From Eutrophobius brisbanensis (GTDB lineage Bacteria; Pseudomonadota; Gammaproteobacteria; Eutrophobiales; Eutrophobiaceae): DNA of 64,000 nt. Location of the stretch: contig JAYPQE010000002.1 in the NCBI GenBank assembly GCA_038131795.1, positions 1 through 64,000 on the forward strand, given 5' to 3'. Positions 16,307-26,324 of the stretch are shown here, piece after piece. How positions within the stretch are numbered: the first letter of the stretch is position 1; each line of letters starts with the position of its first letter. A program made the translations under genes and the position numbers. The notes under the pieces are model-generated. The model was given only the letters and a program-made list of their open reading frames with translations, did not search any database and was not told the DNA's origin.

Positions 16307-17824
16307 ATGATGGCTGCATATTCGACAATCGACAATATAGAACTAAGAGGTTTAGTTAAGGGTATTTTGCCTGCAGAGGATATTATCGATACCTATATAT
16401 CAACACTTGAGATAGACAGTCGCAAGGTTGAACCAGGAAGCCTGTTTTTTGGGTTAAATGGATCAGTGACCGATGGTCGGGAATATGTAAATGATGCAAT
16501 TAGAAATGGTGCGGCTGCGATTATTCTTGAAGGCAACATTTATAAGTTCGATTTTATTAAGGGTATACCTGTATATGAAGTGTCTGATATTCGAGAAATT
16601 ATCGGACGAGTCGCTGCCCGATTTTATGGACATCCATCGGCCAAGTTTAATTTAACCGGGGTGACCGGGACAAACGGTAAAACTTCAATTGTTTATTTTT
16701 TAAACCAGGCACTAATTCAGCTGACCAATAAACCCGTAGGAACAATCGGCACATTGGGCAGTGGCTCTGGGAATAAATATCAACCATCAGTCAATACCAC
16801 ACCAGATATATTGACGCTTAACCACATCTTTTCTGATTTTTGTAACCAGGGAATAGAACGAGTTGTGATGGAAGTCTCATCACATGGTCTGGATCAGGGA
16901 AGGGTCAACAGTATTGAATTTGATACGGCTGTCTTTACCAATCTTAGTCAGGACCATCTGGATTATCATCGGGATATGGGTGCGTATGGCAATGCCAAGC
17001 GGAAACTTTTTTTCCTACCTTCATTAAAAAATGCAGTGATAAACATTAATGATGAATTTGGCGCAAGTATCGCATCTGAACTTGCCGGAAAGCTGAACCT
17101 AATAAGATATAAACTCATTGAGGCTGAATCCGAATACATGCCCAATGACGTGGAGTTGGCTGCGATCATTAGTAATCGGGATATACATTCCGTAACAATG
17201 AACATATTCAGTGCATGGGGAGAAGGACAACTGACAGTCAACCTGGTCGGTGATCATAACGCGACAAATATCCTGGCATGTATTGGTGTCTTATGCGTAA
17301 TGGGTTTCACCTTAAGCGATGTTTTGTCAGTTCTCTCTAACATCAAGGCAGTGCCAGGCAGAATGGAATTGTTATGTGTACCCACATCTCCAAAAATCTT
17401 TATTGATTATTCCCACACCCCGGATGCACTTGAAAAGGCATTGCAAACATTAAGTAAGCTAAGTAGTGGAAAATTGGTCTGTGTTTTTGGTTGTGGCGGG
17501 AATCGTGATAGAGAGAAACGGCCACTTATGGGAAATATTGCCGAAAATTATTGTGATGCAATCGTACTGACAAATGATAACCCAAGAAATGAGCCTGCCG
17601 GGCAAATAATCTCAGATATTCAAGCCGGGATGTCAGGGCGGGTACCCTGCCATGTGGAGTTAGACAGGGCAGTGGCCATCCGAACAGCAATTGATGATTA
17701 CAGTGCGGAAGATTTTATTCTGGTTGCAGGTAAAGGACATGAGGCCTATCAGGAAATCGAAGGTAAAAAGCTACCGTTCAGTGACCGTCAGCTGGTGATA
17801 AATTTACTGGAGTCATTGTGGTGA
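16307..17824 (+). CDS. murE: UDP-MurNAc-L-Ala-D-Glu:meso-diaminopimelate ligase MurE
   Basis: MurE adds the third stem-peptide residue. The ATP loop GVTGTNGKTS lies about 40 residues after the end of the first domain (near residue 119). The substrate motif DNPR in TNDNPRNEP (about residue 424) is the signature of meso-diaminopimelate rather than lysine specificity. The start is chosen at ATG 16307, nine bases from GAGGGG at 16292-16297; a GTG at 16301 overlaps the ftsI stop and is an alternative. It overlaps murF by seven bases. The length of about 505 is slightly above E. coli MurE. Confidence 0.96.
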   Translation: MMAAYSTIDNIELRGLVKGILPAEDIIDTYISTLEIDSRKVEPGSLFFGLNGSVTDGREYVNDAIRNGAAAIILEGNIYKFDFIKGIPVYEVSDIREIIGRVAARFYGHPSAKFNLTGVTGTNGKTSIVYFLNQALIQLTNKPVGTIGTLGSGSGNKYQPSVNTTPDILTLNHIFSDFCNQGIERVVMEVSSHGLDQGRVNSIEFDTAVFTNLSQDHLDYHRDMGAYGNAKRKLFFLPSLKNAVININDEFGASIASELAGKLNLIRYKLIEAESEYMPNDVELAAIISNRDIHSVTMNIFSAWGEGQLTVNLVGDHNATNILACIGVLCVMGFTLSDVLSVLSNIKAVPGRMELLCVPTSPKIFIDYSHTPDALEKALQTLSKLSSGKLVCVFGCGGNRDREKRPLMGNIAENYCDAIVLTNDNPRNEPAGQIISDIQAGMSGRVPCHVELDRAVAIRTAIDDYSAEDFILVAGKGHEAYQEIEGKKLPFSDRQLVINLLESLW

Positions 17825-19179
17825 TATCCATGTCTTTATCAAATGCCGCAAATCATGTTCAAGGCTCTTTAACGGGCATGGATGTTACATTTAATGGCGT
17901 CAGTATTGACTCACGTTCAATTGATAGTAATAACCTGTTTTTTGCGATTAAAGGTGATCGCTTTGATGGTCATGAATTTATTTCATCCGCTCAGGAAAAA
18001 GGGGCAGCTGGAGCTGTTGTGGAATATCGCATTGACAATGCATCGATCCCTCAAATCGAAGTGAAGAATACAATTCAGGCCATGGCCGATCTTGCTAATC
18101 AATGGAGATGTTTGTTTGAGATACCAGTCATTGCAATTACTGGTAGTAATGGGAAGACAACTGTAAAGGAAATGGTTGGCTCTATACTTGATATAAATGC
18201 CAGTGTATTGGTGACAAAAGGTAATTTGAATAATCACCTCGGCGTTCCATTGACATTATTCAAACTTGGAGAGGTCCACCAATATGCCGTGATAGAAATG
18301 GGTGCCAACCATGCAGGTGATATTGCAGGGCTTTGTGAAATTGCCATGCCCACTGTGGCGGTTATTACCCAATGCGCACCTGCCCATCTTGAAGGGTTTA
18401 AATCGGAGCAGGGTGTTGCCGAGGCAAAATCTGAAATATTTACGGGTTTGAAATTCAATGGAACGGCCATTATTAATGCTGATGATAAATATGCAAAATT
18501 GTGGACTGATAAGGCCTCGGATCTAAAAAAACTGTACTTTGGTATTGAGCATACTGCTGATATACATGCGAACAATATCAGCTTCAACAATAAAACAGCA
18601 CAAACACATTTTGACATTCAATTCCCAGAGACTGTAGTTCCTGTTCGTCTTGCACTTTTAGGGGCCCATAACATTCTGAATGCACTTGCCGCGGCGGCAT
18701 GTTGTTATGCCGTCGGAGTACCCATATTACAAATCAAACAAGGTTTAGAAAAAATGACTTGCGTGCCTGGACGGATGGAACGGACAGCAGGCATAGGCGG
18801 GTCGACGATATTTAATGATACTTACAATGCAAACCCTGCTTCGCTGGAAGCTGGCTTAAAAGTGTTATCAGAATACAAAAGCCCGAGGTGGTTAATATTG
18901 GGTGATATGGCTGAGTTGGGTGATCAGGCGGATGAGTTTCATGAACTGGTGGGCAAACTTGCAAATAAATATGGTATTGACAGGTTATTAACCGTTGGAG
19001 AGTTGAGTCAGCTTAGCCATAGAGAGTTTAAAAACACCGGCGAGCATTTTAATTCAATTGAAGAGTTGGTTGCCAAAACTGTGAATGAAATTTCAGAAGA
19101 TGTCACGGTACTTGTTAAGGGTTCCAGGTTTATGTATATGGAACAAGTGGTTGCCGGACTAAAGGAGGAGGATAAGTAA
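17818..19179 (+). CDS. murF: UDP-MurNAc-tripeptide:D-Ala-D-Ala ligase MurF
   Basis: MurF completes the UDP-MurNAc-pentapeptide. The ATP loop is AITGSNGKTTVKEM near residue 105; TKGNLNNHLGVPLTL and NDTYNANPASLEAGL are typical of MurF. Two tandem GTG codons (17818, 17821) follow GGAG at 17809-17812; either could be used. The end shares one base with the mraY ATG (TAATG). The 453-residue length is normal. Confidence 0.96.
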   Translation: MVISMSLSNAANHVQGSLTGMDVTFNGVSIDSRSIDSNNLFFAIKGDRFDGHEFISSAQEKGAAGAVVEYRIDNASIPQIEVKNTIQAMADLANQWRCLFEIPVIAITGSNGKTTVKEMVGSILDINASVLVTKGNLNNHLGVPLTLFKLGEVHQYAVIEMGANHAGDIAGLCEIAMPTVAVITQCAPAHLEGFKSEQGVAEAKSEIFTGLKFNGTAIINADDKYAKLWTDKASDLKKLYFGIEHTADIHANNISFNNKTAQTHFDIQFPETVVPVRLALLGAHNILNALAAAACCYAVGVPILQIKQGLEKMTCVPGRMERTAGIGGSTIFNDTYNANPASLEAGLKVLSEYKSPRWLILGDMAELGDQADEFHELVGKLANKYGIDRLLTVGELSQLSHREFKNTGEHFNSIEELVAKTVNEISEDVTVLVKGSRFMYMEQVVAGLKEEDK

Positions 19180-20261
19180 TGCTGCTATGGTTATCTGAAT
19201 ACCTCATCCAGTTTTACAGTGGGTTTAATGTATTTCTGTATATCACCCTGAGAACCATACTAGGGGCACTAACATCATTATTCATTGCTCTGGTTATTGG
19301 GCCGGTGTTAATTAGATATCTTAGCCGTTATAAAGTTGAGCAAACCGTAAGAGATGATGGACCTGAATCTCATCTCTTAAAATCGGGCACACCCACTATG
19401 GGTGGCTTGTTGATTATTATCTCAATTGCATTCAGTACATTGTGCTGGGCTGACTTTACTAATAGATATGTATTGACTGTATGCGTTGTTACGTTGGCTT
19501 TCGCTCTGATTGGGTATGTCGATGATTATAAGAAGGTGGTTAGACAGGATCCCAAAGGCTTATCGGCAAAATGGAAATATATATTTCAGTCTATTATAGG
19601 TTTTGGTGCAGCAGCATATTTATATCAGACATCGGTAAACCCTGTTGAAACACAATTAATATTACCGTTTATAAAGATTGTTACCATCGACCTTGGCTGG
19701 CTATTCGTAATATTTGCATATTTTGTCATTGTTGGTTCAAGTAACGCAGTAAATCTAACCGATGGGCTGGATGGCCTCGCAATTCTACCCACCGTCATGG
19801 TGGCATCTGGTCTGGCTATATTTGCATACGCTTCCGGTAATGTTCAATTTGCTGAGTATTTGGGAATTCCTTATGTACCCGGCGTAGGTGAGGTTTGTGT
19901 ATTTCTGGGAGCACTGGTTGGTTCCGGTTTGGGATTTTTATGGTTTAACACATATCCGGCGCAAGTTTTTATGGGGGACATTGGGGCACTGGCATTAGGA
20001 GCGGCATTAGGAATTGTGGCTGTGGTTGTCAGACAGGAGATCGTCCTTTTTATTATGGGTGGTGTGTTTGTTATAGAAACAGTATCTGTAATTCTTCAAG
20101 TCACCTCATTCAAATTAACTGGTAAAAGAATATTTAGAATGGCGCCGTTGCATCACCATTACGAATTAAAAGGATGGCCTGAACCCAGGGTGATCGTCAG
20201 GTTCTGGATTATTACATTTATTTTAGTACTCGTTGGATTAGCAAGTTTGAAAATCCGGTAG
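19179..20261 (+). CDS. mraY: Phospho-N-acetylmuramoyl-pentapeptide transferase MraY
   Basis: MraY moves phospho-MurNAc-pentapeptide onto undecaprenyl phosphate to make lipid I in the inner membrane. It has about ten membrane segments in 360 residues. Motifs are GTPTMGGLLII, the catalytic Asp pair in GYVDDYKK, SNAVNLTDGLDGL, FMGDIGALALGAALG and the late HHHYELKGWPE. An AGGAGG ribosome-binding site lies at the end of murF. murD follows. Confidence 0.97.
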   Translation: MLLWLSEYLIQFYSGFNVFLYITLRTILGALTSLFIALVIGPVLIRYLSRYKVEQTVRDDGPESHLLKSGTPTMGGLLIIISIAFSTLCWADFTNRYVLTVCVVTLAFALIGYVDDYKKVVRQDPKGLSAKWKYIFQSIIGFGAAAYLYQTSVNPVETQLILPFIKIVTIDLGWLFVIFAYFVIVGSSNAVNLTDGLDGLAILPTVMVASGLAIFAYASGNVQFAEYLGIPYVPGVGEVCVFLGALVGSGLGFLWFNTYPAQVFMGDIGALALGAALGIVAVVVRQEIVLFIMGGVFVIETVSVILQVTSFKLTGKRIFRMAPLHHHYELKGWPEPRVIVRFWIITFILVLVGLASLKIR

Positions 20262-20266
20262 GGCAA

Positions 20267-21667
20267 ATGTTAAGCGCTATATGTGTTACATGCAGAGAAG
20301 AGATGGGTAAAATCCAAAATAAATTTGATGCAATTGTGATTGGTTTAGGTATCACAGGGATGTCATGTGTCCGCTATCTTGCCGATAAAGTATCGAAATT
20401 AGCAGTTGTAGATACAAGGCAAACCCCACCTCAGCTGGATGTACTTGTTAAGGAGTTTCCAGATATTCCATTTATCTCCGGGGAATTTGACCCGAATTTG
20501 CTTTGCTCCAGCAAAGTACTGTACCTCAGTCCCGGTGTTCCTTTGTCATCTTCTGCTCTTCAGGTTGCAATGGATTCCGGTGTTTCTGTATCTAGTGATA
20601 TTGAGTTATTCCTTAATGCGGCAAAGTCACCTGTTATTGCAGTGACGGGATCAAATGGCAAAAGTACAGTGGCCAAGTTGATATCTGAAATGATTAGCGG
20701 ATCAGGCAAACAAGTTTTATTAGGAGGGAATTATGGTGTGCCTGCCCTTGAGCTTCTTACACCCAGTGCACCTGATTTTTATGTTTTAGAGTTGTCCAGT
20801 TTTCAGCTTGAAACCTTAAATGAAATAAATGTTGCCGCCAGTACTATCTTGAATATAAGTGAGGACCATATGGACAGGTACCCGAGTGTTCAAGAGTACG
20901 TCAACGCCAAGAAAAAAATATTCATGGGTAATGGAGTCAAAGTAATCAATCTGGATGATCCTGTTGTCTCCAAAACGGTAAATGAAAACGACAAAGTGGT
21001 TGGGTTTGGGCTGAATGAACCTCAAGAAGGCAACTTTGGAGTGTGTAATGTTGATGGTATTGAGTGGATGTGTTTTGGCAGCAATAAAATATTACCGGTT
21101 TCTGAATTACAAATAACCGGCAGGCATAATTTGTCTAATTCGCTGGCTAGTCTGGCACTGGGAAATGCCATAGGACTTGAGTTAGACGCCATGGCAGATT
21201 CGCTAAAGAAATTTAAAGGCTTGCCACACCGTTGTGAAAGGGTAATAAATATCAATAATGTTGAATGGATTAATGATTCAAAGGGAACTAACCCAGGGGC
21301 AACATACGCTGCCATACAGGGATTGGCGGAAGTCGAAAATATTGTATTAATTGCTGGCGGAGATTCAAAAGGTGCTGACCTGGCATGTCTGGGAGATGCG
21401 GTACAGGGCAGGGTTCACTCAGCAATCCTGATTGGTAAGGATGCACGAAGACTAGAACAGGCAATATCCGCTCGATGTCGGGTTTATCATGCCACTTCAT
21501 TGCAGGGTGCTGTGAATACAGCGTCACAAATCGCGAGGCCTGGAGATAAAGTATTGCTTTCACCGGCATGCGCCAGTCTGGATATGTTTGAAAATTACGC
21601 GGATCGTGGTGAAAAGTTTTCAGGTTTTGTCAGGCAGTTGGCGGGGAAAGGGAGCCCAGAATCATGA
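20267..21667 (+). CDS. murD: UDP-MurNAc-L-alanine:D-glutamate ligase MurD
   Basis: MurD adds D-glutamate to UDP-MurNAc-L-Ala. The ATP loop is AVTGSNGKSTVAKL; later landmarks are LELSSFQLETL, NISEDHMDRY and NDSKGTNPGAT. The first ATG gives a 12-residue extension before MGKIQNKFDAIVIG. The internal Met at 20303 may be the true start, since homologues begin close to the Rossmann strand, but neither start has a strong ribosome-binding site. The end overlaps ftsW as ATGA. Confidence 0.95.
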   Translation: MLSAICVTCREEMGKIQNKFDAIVIGLGITGMSCVRYLADKVSKLAVVDTRQTPPQLDVLVKEFPDIPFISGEFDPNLLCSSKVLYLSPGVPLSSSALQVAMDSGVSVSSDIELFLNAAKSPVIAVTGSNGKSTVAKLISEMISGSGKQVLLGGNYGVPALELLTPSAPDFYVLELSSFQLETLNEINVAASTILNISEDHMDRYPSVQEYVNAKKKIFMGNGVKVINLDDPVVSKTVNENDKVVGFGLNEPQEGNFGVCNVDGIEWMCFGSNKILPVSELQITGRHNLSNSLASLALGNAIGLELDAMADSLKKFKGLPHRCERVININNVEWINDSKGTNPGATYAAIQGLAEVENIVLIAGGDSKGADLACLGDAVQGRVHSAILIGKDARRLEQAISARCRVYHATSLQGAVNTASQIARPGDKVLLSPACASLDMFENYADRGEKFSGFVRQLAGKGSPES

Positions 21668-22854
21668 GGTCTCAGGCAATCCCTTTGCAAAAATCTGTTA
21701 CAAGACCTATGGACTCACCATATGATCTTATTTTAGTTACCGTTTCTGTCGCGCTTGTGTCTGTGGGATTGGTTATGGTTGCTTCATCCTCTATTTCAGT
21801 AACAGATACTACATATTCCAGTCCATTACATTATTTCTGGCGTCAACTAGTTTCCGTCGGACTGGGATTGGCATGTAGCATTTTTATTATTAATGTCCCT
21901 TTACATGCATGGGAAAATCTCAGTTCATATTTAATGATCATTGCCATCATATTGCTTATGTTAGTCCTGGTTCCGGGAATAGGTAGAGAAGTGAATGGCA
22001 GTATGCGCTGGATAAGTCTTGGGCCTATGAATATTCAAAGTTCAGAGATCACCAAGGTATGTATGATAATGTATTTGTCAGGATATCTGGTTCGTCACGA
22101 GGAGAGACTGAAGACGAGTTTTTCCGGTTTTATACATCCCATATTAGTGGTCACAGTCATCTCTGGATTATTATTAATGGAGCCGGACTTTGGTTCAGCA
22201 GTTGTCATGTTTGCCACAGCTTTGGGTATGATTTTTATGGGCGGTGTCCCGCTGAGCCGGTTTTTTATCTGGGTCGTTGCAGCCAGCGCTGCACTGGTTG
22301 GACTTGCTATTTCATCTCCCTATCGTATGCAGAGATTAACCAGCTTTCTGGACCCTTGGCAAGATCCATTTAATTCAGGTTTTCAGTTGAGTCAGGCATT
22401 AATTGCATTTGGAAGGGGAGACTGGTTTGGTGTGGGTCTGGGTAGCAGTGTACAGAAATTATTTTACCTGCCTGAAGCACATACTGATTTCGTATTTGCC
22501 ATTCTTGCCGAAGAGCTGGGCCTCATCGGTTCAATTCTAATCATATCACTATATTTTGTACTCATTTGGCGTGCTATGGCTATAGGTGAAATGGCACATA
22601 GACTGGGTAATTTATTCTCAGCTTATTTTTCCTATGGAATTGGATTGCTGATCGGTATTCAGGCTTTTATCAATATTGGTGTAAATATGGGTGTACTGCC
22701 GACAAAAGGGCTGACCTTGCCACTTATCAGTTACGGTAATAACAGTGTTGTGATTTCAATTGTGCTTATTTCCTACTTAGTCAGTATTGAAATGGAAAAC
22801 AGGTTACATAAAAAGACTGTATCGCCTGAGGGGAGAAATTCATATGGCGATTAA
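21664..22854 (+). CDS. ftsW: Septal peptidoglycan glycosyltransferase FtsW
   Basis: FtsW is the SEDS-family polymerase that makes septal glycan strands together with FtsI. About ten membrane segments fill 396 residues. The SEDS signatures are GREVNGSMRWISLGPMNIQ (residues about 105-123), the LMEPDFGSAVVM segment with the catalytic-region Asp, LPEAHTDFVFAILAEELGLIG and LPLISYGNNSVV. It overlaps murD by four bases and murG by eleven. Confidence 0.96.
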   Translation: MRSQAIPLQKSVTRPMDSPYDLILVTVSVALVSVGLVMVASSSISVTDTTYSSPLHYFWRQLVSVGLGLACSIFIINVPLHAWENLSSYLMIIAIILLMLVLVPGIGREVNGSMRWISLGPMNIQSSEITKVCMIMYLSGYLVRHEERLKTSFSGFIHPILVVTVISGLLLMEPDFGSAVVMFATALGMIFMGGVPLSRFFIWVVAASAALVGLAISSPYRMQRLTSFLDPWQDPFNSGFQLSQALIAFGRGDWFGVGLGSSVQKLFYLPEAHTDFVFAILAEELGLIGSILIISLYFVLIWRAMAIGEMAHRLGNLFSAYFSYGIGLLIGIQAFINIGVNMGVLPTKGLTLPLISYGNNSVVISIVLISYLVSIEMENRLHKKTVSPEGRNSYGD

Positions 22855-23932
22855 ACCGGTACTGATTATGGCAGGGGGAACAGGAGGACATGTTTATCCC
22901 GCGCTTGCCATTGCAGACTACCTGAAAGCATGCGGCATAGACTTATGTTGGCTGGGAACGCCAAACGGACTGGAGTCCCGGGTAGTGCCGCAAAATAATA
23001 TTGAGCTTCTGACTATAAAGATATCAGGGTTAAGAGGTAAGCATGTTTTTCGATGGGTTTTGGCGCCGTTTACCATAATGGCAGCCATTGTCTCATCATT
23101 GAAAATAATGATTAACCTCAAGCCATCATTGGTTATTGGATTAGGTGGGTTTGTAAGTGGTCCTGGAGGTATTGCTGCCTGGATATTAAGAATCCCACTA
23201 TTAATTCACGAGCAAAATTCTATAGCAGGTTTGACAAATCGTTTATTAACACCATTTGCCAATACTGTTATGCAGGCATTTCCAGGTGCATTAAGCGGCA
23301 AACAGGTTGTGACAACCGGAAACCCGGTGAGGGTAGATATCATAGAAAAGGCCAAAGAAAAAGATAACTCAAGAGCCACTGGTAATCATGAATCACTACG
23401 AGTTTTAGTTCTGGGTGGAAGTTTGGGCGCTAGGGCATTAAATGAAGCTGTTCCACAGGCACTAAATGGTTTGCCAGATAGCGCCAGGGTAGAAGTGCTA
23501 CATCAGACGGGGACGGCACACATTGAATCAACATCTGATATCTATAGCTCAACGAATTCAACCTCATATAAGGTCGTGCCATATATAGAGGATATGGCCA
23601 AGGCATATGCATGGGCAGACCTGGCAATCTGTAGAGCAGGGGCGCTTACAGTGAGTGAAATTTCTGTAATGGGGTTACCGGCAATATTCATTCCCTATCC
23701 CTATGCAGTTGATGATCATCAAACAATGAATGCCCGGTATTTAACAGATGCTGGAGGTGGCGTTTTATTGCCTCAAACTGAATTAAACAAGCACCGGTTA
23801 ATTGAACTAATTACATATTTTTATGAAAAGCCTGATGCACTGTCAGCGATGTCTGAAATTGCTAAACAAAAGGCCCGGTCCGATGCCACTGAAACTATTG
23901 GAAATATTTGTTTGGGGGTATTAAATGCCTGA
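22844..23932 (+). CDS. murG: UDP-GlcNAc:lipid I N-acetylglucosaminyltransferase MurG
   Basis: MurG adds GlcNAc to lipid I to make lipid II on the inner face of the membrane. The N-terminal glycine-rich loop MAGGTGGHVYPAL, the HEQNSIAGLTNRLL segment and the UDP-sugar site around CRAGALTVSEISVMGLPA are clear. The frame is open further upstream to 22787, but ATG 22844 is preferred: GAGGGGAGA at 22828-22836 sits seven bases before it and the protein then begins MAIKPVLIMAGG as in homologues. It overlaps murC by eight bases. Confidence 0.96.
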   Translation: MAIKPVLIMAGGTGGHVYPALAIADYLKACGIDLCWLGTPNGLESRVVPQNNIELLTIKISGLRGKHVFRWVLAPFTIMAAIVSSLKIMINLKPSLVIGLGGFVSGPGGIAAWILRIPLLIHEQNSIAGLTNRLLTPFANTVMQAFPGALSGKQVVTTGNPVRVDIIEKAKEKDNSRATGNHESLRVLVLGGSLGARALNEAVPQALNGLPDSARVEVLHQTGTAHIESTSDIYSSTNSTSYKVVPYIEDMAKAYAWADLAICRAGALTVSEISVMGLPAIFIPYPYAVDDHQTMNARYLTDAGGGVLLPQTELNKHRLIELITYFYEKPDALSAMSEIAKQKARSDATETIGNICLGVLNA

Positions 23933-25346
23933 AATTAAGGATACCGCCATGGGCAGGGCCCGTAATATACATTTCGTCGGTATTGGTGGTGCTGGCATGT
24001 GTGGTATTGCCGAGATTTTACATAACCTGGGATACAGTATTTCTGGTTCGGATTTAAAAACGTCAAGTGTCACAGCACACCTTGAAGGTCTGGGTATACC
24101 TGTTCAGATTGGGCATGAAGCAGATAATGTGGCCGGCTCTGATGTTGTTGTTGTTTCCAGTGCAGTCGCAACGGATAACCCTGAAGTACAAACGGCAAGG
24201 TCACAGCGTATTCCTGTCATTCCCCGGGCGGAAATGTTGGCAGAAATAATGCGTTTCAGACATGGTATAGCCATTGCAGGCACACATGGGAAGACCACAA
24301 CAACCAGTTTGATTGCCAGTATCCTTGCTGAGGCAGACATGGACCCCACTTATGTTATTGGTGGACTGTTAAATAGTATTAATACTAATGCCAGATTAGG
24401 TAGTGGAAAATATCTGGTTGCAGAAGCAGATGAAAGTGATGCTTCGTTTTTACACTTGCAGCCTGTTTTTGCTGTTCTCACTAATATCGATGCGGACCAT
24501 CTAGGTACATATGAAGATGATTTCAGTCGGTTAAGCAATACATTTGTGGAATTTTTACTGAGACTTCCATTCTATGGGTTTGCTGTTCTCTGTTTGGAAG
24601 ACCAGGCAACCAGACAAATTATTCCATTATTAACCAAGCCCTATTTTACTTATGGATTTAGCAATGATGCAGATTATATTGCGAAAGACATATCCATAGC
24701 ACAACATCATTCATATTTTACAGTTATCAGACCAGGGAACAGGCCTTCTTTAGAGATAGATCTAAATCTGCCTGGGCGGCATAACATATTAAATTCTCTT
24801 GCAGCGATTGCGATTGCGACAGAGTTAGAGGTGCCAGACCAATCAATAATTAATGCATTAAAAGATTTTCAGGGCATTGCAAGACGTTGCAATGTACTGG
24901 GAGAGATTGAAATAAATCATAAGGTAATGACGATTATTGATGACTATGCACATCATCCAAATGAGCTTAAAGAAACTTTAAAAGCTATCAGGGAAGGTTG
25001 GCCCGATCAGGAAATTCTAGTGGTATTTCAACCGCACCGGTTTACCCGCACCAGAGATCTTTTTGAAGATTTTTGTGATGTATTATCAACAGAGAAGAAT
25101 CTGCTTCTACTCGATGTATATCCTGCTGGAGAGTGTCCTATACCGGGGACAGATACGGCTGCCCTGTTTTCAAAAATAAGTGCGAATAGTGATCAGAATA
25201 TCAGGCATGTCAAAGATGTCGATGGGGCTGTATCGGCAATCGCAGAGAATGTTTTTGATCAGGGAATACTGTTAGTGCTTGGCGCAGGTGATATTGCAAC
25301 ACTTGGACCAAGATTAATAGATGAATTTGGAATGACAGTTCATTAA
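23925..25346 (+). CDS. murC: UDP-N-acetylmuramate:L-alanine ligase MurC
   Basis: MurC adds L-alanine to UDP-MurNAc. The N-terminal nucleotide-binding loop HFVGIGGAGMCGIAEI, the ATP loop AIAGTHGKTTTTSL (near residue 117), EADESDASFL, TNIDADHLGTYEDDF and DDYAHHPNELKETL are all standard. The 473-residue length is normal. The order murG-murC-murB-ddlB follows. Confidence 0.97.
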   Translation: MPEIKDTAMGRARNIHFVGIGGAGMCGIAEILHNLGYSISGSDLKTSSVTAHLEGLGIPVQIGHEADNVAGSDVVVVSSAVATDNPEVQTARSQRIPVIPRAEMLAEIMRFRHGIAIAGTHGKTTTTSLIASILAEADMDPTYVIGGLLNSINTNARLGSGKYLVAEADESDASFLHLQPVFAVLTNIDADHLGTYEDDFSRLSNTFVEFLLRLPFYGFAVLCLEDQATRQIIPLLTKPYFTYGFSNDADYIAKDISIAQHHSYFTVIRPGNRPSLEIDLNLPGRHNILNSLAAIAIATELEVPDQSIINALKDFQGIARRCNVLGEIEINHKVMTIIDDYAHHPNELKETLKAIREGWPDQEILVVFQPHRFTRTRDLFEDFCDVLSTEKNLLLLDVYPAGECPIPGTDTAALFSKISANSDQNIRHVKDVDGAVSAIAENVFDQGILLVLGAGDIATLGPRLIDEFGMTVH

Positions 25347-25397
25347 CCAGATGGAATATTGAATATTTCCGTAATAAATGAGTATCAGGACTTTTAT

Positions 25398-26324
25398 ATG
25401 ATGGTGTCAGAAAGCATAAATCAATATGCAGGAAGGTTCATGACAGACGAACCTATGTCTAGGCATACCTCATGGCGCGTTGGTGGTTTGGCTGACACTT
25501 TATATATCCCTAGAGATATAGAAGATTTGAAAAAATTCCTCAAAGGACTTGATGAGTGTGAATCGCTCACATGGATAGGGTTGGGAAGTAATTTACTGGT
25601 TAGAGATGGCGGTATCAGGGGAATAGTCATTGCCACAAAAAATATGGATGATTCAGTCATGCAATTGTCAGACAACCAGTTACAGGCAGGGGCTGGCGTG
25701 TCCTGTGCCCAACTCGCAAAAGCCAGTGTGAAGCTGGGTTTTACTGGCGCTGAATTCCTGGTTGGTATTCCCGGTACATTTGGTGGTGCTTTGGCAATGA
25801 ATGCAGGTGCCTTTGGAGGAGAAACCTGGGATGTAATTCAATCAGTGACCACCATTAATAGACAGGGGATAGAGCGTATACGAAGTAGGGAGGAATTCTC
25901 TGTTGGATACCGTAGTGTCGATATTGATCAGGATGAGTGGTTTTTGTCTGCGATTTTAAATTTACAAAGTGACATAAACCATAATGGTAAAACAAAGCTC
26001 AAAGAATTATTGAACAGACGATCAGATTCACAACCCATTGGAGAAGCGAGTTGTGGTTCTGTTTTTAAAAATCCAGATAAAGGGGAAGCGGCGGCAAAAT
26101 TAATTGACCGATGTGGACTCAAAGGGTTGGCTATTGGTGATGCTGTAGTCTCAGATAAACATGCAAATTTTATTCTTAATCAAGGTGATGCATCTGCTGA
26201 TGATATTGAGAGACTTATTATTAAAGTTCAACAGGCAGTGAAAGACAAATTTGGGATTGAATTAATTCCAGAAGTCAGAATTATTGGAGTCAGTTTGCCA
26301 AAAGGAATAGCAGACGATGTATAA
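25398..26324 (+). CDS. murB: UDP-N-acetylenolpyruvoylglucosamine reductase MurB
   Basis: MurB is the FAD enzyme that reduces the MurA product to UDP-MurNAc using NADPH. Motifs are HTSWRVGG, WIGLGSNLLVRDGGIRG (FAD binding), EFLVGIPGTFGGALAMNAGAF, the catalytic Ser in EASCGSVFKNP and the catalytic Glu in LIPEVRIIG. The frame extends upstream to a TTG at 25359, but ATG 25398 has AGGA seven bases before it (25387-25390) and gives a normal N-terminus. It overlaps ddlB by eight bases. In E. coli murB lies outside the dcw cluster. Confidence 0.95.
   Translation: MMVSESINQYAGRFMTDEPMSRHTSWRVGGLADTLYIPRDIEDLKKFLKGLDECESLTWIGLGSNLLVRDGGIRGIVIATKNMDDSVMQLSDNQLQAGAGVSCAQLAKASVKLGFTGAEFLVGIPGTFGGALAMNAGAFGGETWDVIQSVTTINRQGIERIRSREEFSVGYRSVDIDQDEWFLSAILNLQSDINHNGKTKLKELLNRRSDSQPIGEASCGSVFKNPDKGEAAAKLIDRCGLKGLAIGDAVVSDKHANFILNQGDASADDIERLIIKVQQAVKDKFGIELIPEVRIIGVSLPKGIADDV

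Noticed and set aside
22787..22843. 19-residue N-terminal extension of MurG
   Set aside because: The open frame extends upstream within ftsW, but the strong ribosome-binding site at 22828-22836 and the canonical N-terminus point to ATG 22844.
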